A stretch of 37,780 nt of DNA, from positions 1 to 37,780 of the forward strand of contig CAKZUK010000098.1 in assembly GCA_937921775.1 (NCBI GenBank), read 5' to 3'. The notes under the pieces are model-generated. The model searched no databases. It was not told the origin of the DNA and saw nothing but the letters and a program-made list of their open reading frames with translations. The position numbers were made by a program, and so were the translations under genes. Source of the stretch: an uncultured Saprospiraceae bacterium. Its GTDB lineage: Bacteria; Bacteroidota; Bacteroidia; Chitinophagales; Saprospiraceae. Of this stretch, positions 34,055 through 37,780 are shown one piece after another. The stretch's first letter is position 1, and each line of letters opens with the position of its first letter.

Positions 34055-34098
34055 TTAAGCCTGTCGGGTCTATCTGAAAGCTAGACTCGACAGCTTAA
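34055..34098 (-). terminator. Hairpin downstream of the PNGase F-like gene
   Basis: TTAAGCCTGTCGGGTCTA (34055-34072) pairs with TAGACTCGACAGCTTAA (34082-34098): 17 pairs with one bulged C and one G-U. It lies about 60 bp after the stop at 34159 on the minus strand. T-tract weak. Confidence 0.5.
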
Positions 34099-34158
34099 CT
34101 ATTTCCAATAGCCACAACTGAATTAGCGGCCAATCTATTCCCTCTTTTTTCTAAACCA

Positions 34159-37100
34159 TTACTCTTTAACTACTTTCTTATATTTAATCTTAGCTCCGTC
34201 ATCAATTCTAACGGTATACATTCCTGATGGAAATTTACTGATATCAAAATCAATTTGTAGTTGATGCAAAGCGTTGGCATCAACGGTTTGATAGAGCAAT
34301 CGACGCCCCATGTTATCAAATAAATCAATAATCATATCGCGGCCTTCAAAACCGATTAAGTCAACGGTAAGCTTTGTACTTGCTGGATTAGGGCGAACGT
34401 TTATAATCGTTGGGTAAAGTTCAGCTTCAGCTACATCAACTACTTCTGCGAGTACAAAATCAAATTTGAGGTGACTCCCAAACTCAGGTTCAAATACCTT
34501 TTGAGTAAGCCAGATATTTGCACCCAATAATTTTTCATAACGAACTGAGCCAGAACCAACGTTTAGTCCCAATGCTTCCCAGTACCAATAATACAAACCA
34601 TCTTCTCCTGAATCATTAAACTCCATCGTATAACAACCTGGTGGCAAATTAAGAAAATCTTCATAATTTGTATTGTTATCCATATTGGTTCGTTCCAAAA
34701 CAATATTTCCAGCATGATCTTTAATGTACATCTCATTCTCACTTGCACGATTATTGGTGTTGTAAACTATTTTCACTTCACCTTCATAAATAACCGCCAT
34801 ATCAAAGTCAGAAAGGATGCTATTATTTTGTGCATACTCATCGGCACTTCCATTGGGTTGGCTTACACTCACTTCAAAAGCTGGGTTTGGGTTTGATGAC
34901 AACCAGAAAGAAACATTGTCTACGGGTAGCACAACTTCTTCCGTTTCCATTAATGCCAAATTTCCAGACCAATTATAAGTCAACATCTCGCCGCCTTGTA
35001 CCTGATAATTAATTTCGAGGCTGACCAGTGGGTTTGCACCAGTGTTTTGAATGACAGCAATTGGTTGGTTACAAGCCGGGTTAAATCGTTCGTTTTCTAC
35101 TTTTTTGCTTGGACGCAAAATGTCTACGACTGCTGCATCATTCGTAAAGTTAGGAGCACCATAAGTCACCAACTGATTCGAAATTAAATAATTTGCAGCA
35201 TCCATCAGTCCACCTAATAAACCATAGTCTATTTCAGCAGACTGGCCAGCACTAACGTAAGGTGTAATATCAAAATGATGAACAGTGGTAGGATCTCCGG
35301 GGCACCATCCTGCCCGATCAAACAACCAGGTTCCACCTTGAGGATAGATTGGAATAGCGCCACATTTTTTCCATACGGGAAATTCAAATTCATTTGTTCC
35401 AGCATTGATATTAAAGTAATGCTCTCGTTCCACAAATTCTCCATTCTGACCATGACCAGTAATACTAGATCGTATTTTAAACTGGTCTCCATCATTTGAG
35501 ATTGGTACCATACGTGGTTCAAAAACGACATCATCAAGTATGCTGCCAAAGTAGCCTCTACGGAAAGGCCATATGTTTTGAATATCCAATACTTCTCGTG
35601 GAGGTGTCCCGGTAATAAATAGAAATTGGATATTTAATTCTTCCTGATTCTGTCCCCCCATTTCTATTGACAATCGTCTGTCTCCTTTCAGAATCGGAGC
35701 ATAGTCAGTCAGGTCAAATGTAAAGGTTTTACCATTCGGTCCCAGATCCAAGCCATTTCCGTAAGGGGTGACTAGTGACAAGATCTCATACTTTGCAGGA
35801 AATTTACTGTAGTACGTTAAGTTCTCTATAGTCAAGCTAGCTTCTGGAGTAATTTGAATTGTATCAACAATATTTCCAGCCTCGTCATAAACGTAGGTTT
35901 CGTTAGCTGGATATGCAAAAAAAGTATCTACCACAATTAAGTCAGTACCATTTACATCGTAGACCAATACTTGATTTTGAGCATTGAGCGTTGAGTCTAA
36001 CACGATGATCGTCGTTTCATTGATTTCATATGTTCCTTGTATTAAACTCAGGTTGGGACGCACTGTCGTTTCCGAAAAACCTTTAAATAAATCCTTCCCT
36101 CTTATTTGGTTCCAAACAAAACCTCCAGAAATGTTTGCATCTAAATTATTAGTAGAAGCATCGGCAAGTTCAAATCCTATTCCTTCATTCAAATTGTAAT
36201 CATACAAAAGAGAAGTCGCGTAAGGGTGTGAGGCATCCAATGGTTTGCGCATCCAATCTTGAATGGTTGTTTCGTCAAGTTCAGCATTCCAAATCTGGAC
36301 ATTATCTATTGCACCTAGGTAGCCAGTTGCTCCTGAAGCACTGCTGCCTATTCTCATAGCAGTCACTCCTTCCATCGTTTTATTTTTGGCAGATCCGCTG
36401 TGCCATAGTGTGCCGTTCAAATAAATTTTCATTTGACCTGTCGTCGCATTTTTGGTAAAAACCCAATGATTCCATTGTCCTCCATAATCTAATGCATCAG
36501 CTGGTAAATTGATCCGATCATAACCAGCACCATCGTTGCCACAGTCCCAGTAAATCTGTCCATTACTCCAGGGTAAATGACTACCAAGGACACGCGTATT
36601 ATTTCCATTGACTGCTTCAAAAATATATGTATTAGCAGGCAGCGCATCCGAGTCTCCTCTTGTCCAAAAGGCTAAGGAGATTTCATCACTGACGCTAGTA
36701 AAAGGACTTATATCCAAGGGAATATTTCCAGCACCATTAAAAGTTAGTGCATGATCTGCTTGTGCAGCAAGGATCCCTACATTATATCCCGTTTCATGTC
36801 CGCTGATAGATAGAGGGCTAGTTGTTGCTTCACCAGTATAACTAAACTCAATCAATACGTTGGAGCTTCCATCCCAGTCAAAGTTGTTGTAGAAATTGAA
36901 GGCCTGCTCACCGATATTTGAGAATGCAGTACTTAGAAAATAAACTTCCGTAAAGTCGTCGAGGTCAGGATCGCTTCCCTCTAATTCTGTTTTGCTGGTG
37001 TGCTTCATCTTGATGCGCATGAAATCAATCTCATCTCCTAATTCCGTTACATCCATTCTTAAACCAGTAATAGCTCCAGCTAAAAATCCTCCCGCGAGCA

Positions 37101-37623
37101 ATTCATCCGCTGTATAAATAAATTGAGCACGTGCTACAGATTGGGATCCTCCAAGTTGGATTTGCTCAGTTCCCGTTCCTATTTCAGCTATTTGCTCGCT
37201 AATAACATCTGTATAATCTACTTGGTATTGCTGATACTGCTGATAGGTATAGGTTGCTTGATTGGTATAATCGAATAGATCACCACTAAAGTTAGTAATG
37301 ATATAATTTGGATGAGTGGCACGATTGGAATCAACGCGAGTCGAATCTGTGATAAAGGTATTACAACTATAATCCCATTCCCTACAGCCTACGCTACCTG
37401 AGCCTACAGCTGTGTCATGACAACGCATCTGGTAGCGCATCAGAATCTTCTCATAGGTCTGATTAGCATCATCCGGAAAAGTATAGACGCCTGATCTAAA
37501 ATTATCTTCAAGAGTTAAGGTTTGCACCACTATGGTGTCCTGGGCTTCAAGTTGTCCTCCCATGCAAAAGAAAAACATGATAAGTAGGCAAATGAGGCTC
37601 TGTCTAGTATTTTTTGTATTCAT
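34159..37623 (-). CDS. Secreted PNGase F-like glycan amidase with inserted LamG domain and T9SS tail
   Basis: 1154 residues. Signal peptide 1-28 (ending GGQLEAQ). The catalytic parts match peptide-N-glycosidase F, which removes N-glycans from asparagine: CREWDYSC with Asp84 (PNGase F CDEWDRYA, Asp60), KYEILSLVTPYGNG (611 on), NQEELNIQFLFITGTP with Glu662 (Glu118), SSITGHGQNGEFVEREHYFN with Glu729 (Glu206), and GGTWLFDRAGWCPGDP. Between Asp84 and Lys611 about 510 residues are inserted, including a LamG/concanavalin-like domain (about 291-457, HALTFNGAGNIPLDISPF ... WNHWVFTKNATTGQMKIYLN). After the catalytic half come beta-rich domains, CYTMEFNDSGEDGLYYW, and a T9SS sorting domain (RPNPASTKLTVDL, from about 1072). 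ATG at 37621-37623. Confidence 0.85.
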   Translation of the reverse strand: MNTKNTRQSLICLLIMFFFCMGGQLEAQDTIVVQTLTLEDNFRSGVYTFPDDANQTYEKILMRYQMRCHDTAVGSGSVGCREWDYSCNTFITDSTRVDSNRATHPNYIITNFSGDLFDYTNQATYTYQQYQQYQVDYTDVISEQIAEIGTGTEQIQLGGSQSVARAQFIYTADELLAGGFLAGAITGLRMDVTELGDEIDFMRIKMKHTSKTELEGSDPDLDDFTEVYFLSTAFSNIGEQAFNFYNNFDWDGSSNVLIEFSYTGEATTSPLSISGHETGYNVGILAAQADHALTFNGAGNIPLDISPFTSVSDEISLAFWTRGDSDALPANTYIFEAVNGNNTRVLGSHLPWSNGQIYWDCGNDGAGYDRINLPADALDYGGQWNHWVFTKNATTGQMKIYLNGTLWHSGSAKNKTMEGVTAMRIGSSASGATGYLGAIDNVQIWNAELDETTIQDWMRKPLDASHPYATSLLYDYNLNEGIGFELADASTNNLDANISGGFVWNQIRGKDLFKGFSETTVRPNLSLIQGTYEINETTIIVLDSTLNAQNQVLVYDVNGTDLIVVDTFFAYPANETYVYDEAGNIVDTIQITPEASLTIENLTYYSKFPAKYEILSLVTPYGNGLDLGPNGKTFTFDLTDYAPILKGDRRLSIEMGGQNQEELNIQFLFITGTPPREVLDIQNIWPFRRGYFGSILDDVVFEPRMVPISNDGDQFKIRSSITGHGQNGEFVEREHYFNINAGTNEFEFPVWKKCGAIPIYPQGGTWLFDRAGWCPGDPTTVHHFDITPYVSAGQSAEIDYGLLGGLMDAANYLISNQLVTYGAPNFTNDAAVVDILRPSKKVENERFNPACNQPIAVIQNTGANPLVSLEINYQVQGGEMLTYNWSGNLALMETEEVVLPVDNVSFWLSSNPNPAFEVSVSQPNGSADEYAQNNSILSDFDMAVIYEGEVKIVYNTNNRASENEMYIKDHAGNIVLERTNMDNNTNYEDFLNLPPGCYTMEFNDSGEDGLYYWYWEALGLNVGSGSVRYEKLLGANIWLTQKVFEPEFGSHLKFDFVLAEVVDVAEAELYPTIINVRPNPASTKLTVDLIGFEGRDMIIDLFDNMGRRLLYQTVDANALHQLQIDFDISKFPSGMYTVRIDDGAKIKYKKVVKE

Positions 37624-37780
37624 AATTCATTTTTTTTTTCAAGTTCCTAAAAATAGTAAAAATGATGATGTTTAAAGGGGAATTGGTGGTTTTTATCTGA
37701 TTGCGTTTAAGAATTCAGACTTCTTTTTTTGATTTTCATTTATGGAATTTTTGGTGTTTTTGACTCTTATTAGTGTGGAC

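Noticed and set aside
1..37780. CRISPR array, tRNA, rRNA, toxin-antitoxin or phage defence system
   Set aside because: No regularly spaced direct repeats, no tRNA-like TTCGAAT arms in cloverleaf context, no rRNA sequence and no recognisable toxin, nuclease-ATPase pair or restriction genes. The DUF853 ATPase and the nuclease are neighbours but belong to general families, and a repeat-containing 170-bp gap separates them.

Overview
The window reads as chromosomal DNA of a free-living Bacteroidota, most likely a Saprospiraceae/Lewinella-type organism. The evidence is: several large secreted proteins ending in type IX secretion (T9SS) sorting domains (PNP motif near the C terminus); TamL, a lipoprotein TamA homologue of this phylum; DUF3810; futalosine-type menaquinone synthesis (MqnB); few Shine-Dalgarno sites; and promoters fitting the Bacteroidota -33 TTTG / -7 TAnnTTTG pattern. 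I see no rRNA, tRNA, CRISPR array, prophage or intact transposase. Family names come from motif recognition, without database searches.

Layout. 1-3.5 kb: two secreted T9SS-type genes on the minus strand; the first is cut by an in-frame TGA and runs off the left edge. 3.6-8.5 kb: a GC-rich palindromic repeat, a small membrane protein, a TrmH/SpoU rRNA methylase divergent from tamL, and endonuclease III (nth). 8.8-15.5 kb: a giant secreted M64-type metalloprotease (plus) facing a membrane-anchored patatin lipase (minus), separated by a 22-bp perfect hairpin. 15.7-21 kb: a minus-strand run of housekeeping genes (LuxC-like acyl-CoA reductase, RluD, HerA-like DUF853 ATPase, membrane-tethered DNA/RNA nuclease). 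21-26 kb: a MITE-like element, GNAT acetyltransferase, outer-membrane barrel protein, mqnB, DUF3810, a thioredoxin-fold lipoprotein and trxA. 26.4-31 kb: DUF58, a PPK2 kinase with a histone-like tail followed by hslR, 3-hydroxybutyryl-CoA dehydrogenase and msrB. 31-37.8 kb: a polymerase-beta-type nucleotidyltransferase next to a decapitated relative, fabH, and a 1154-residue PNGase F-like secreted protein.

The genes form single units or pairs, not one large operon. Shared themes are surface/secreted macromolecule degradation (protease, glycan amidase, nuclease, lipase), envelope biogenesis (TamL, barrel protein), redox repair (TrxA, TlpA-like lipoprotein, MsrB) and acyl-CoA metabolism (acyl-CoA reductase, Hbd, FabH).

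The least ordinary content is (i) the intergenic DNA, which carries at least four short dispersed repeat families, one with 15-bp perfect terminal inverted repeats and a 5-bp target duplication; (ii) the PNGase F-like protein, whose catalytic residues are conserved although about 510 residues are inserted inside its N-terminal catalytic domain; (iii) the PPK2 with a lysine-rich tail; (iv) the paired nucleotidyltransferase locus; and (v) a perfect palindrome lying exactly between the -33 and -7 boxes of the hbd promoter.
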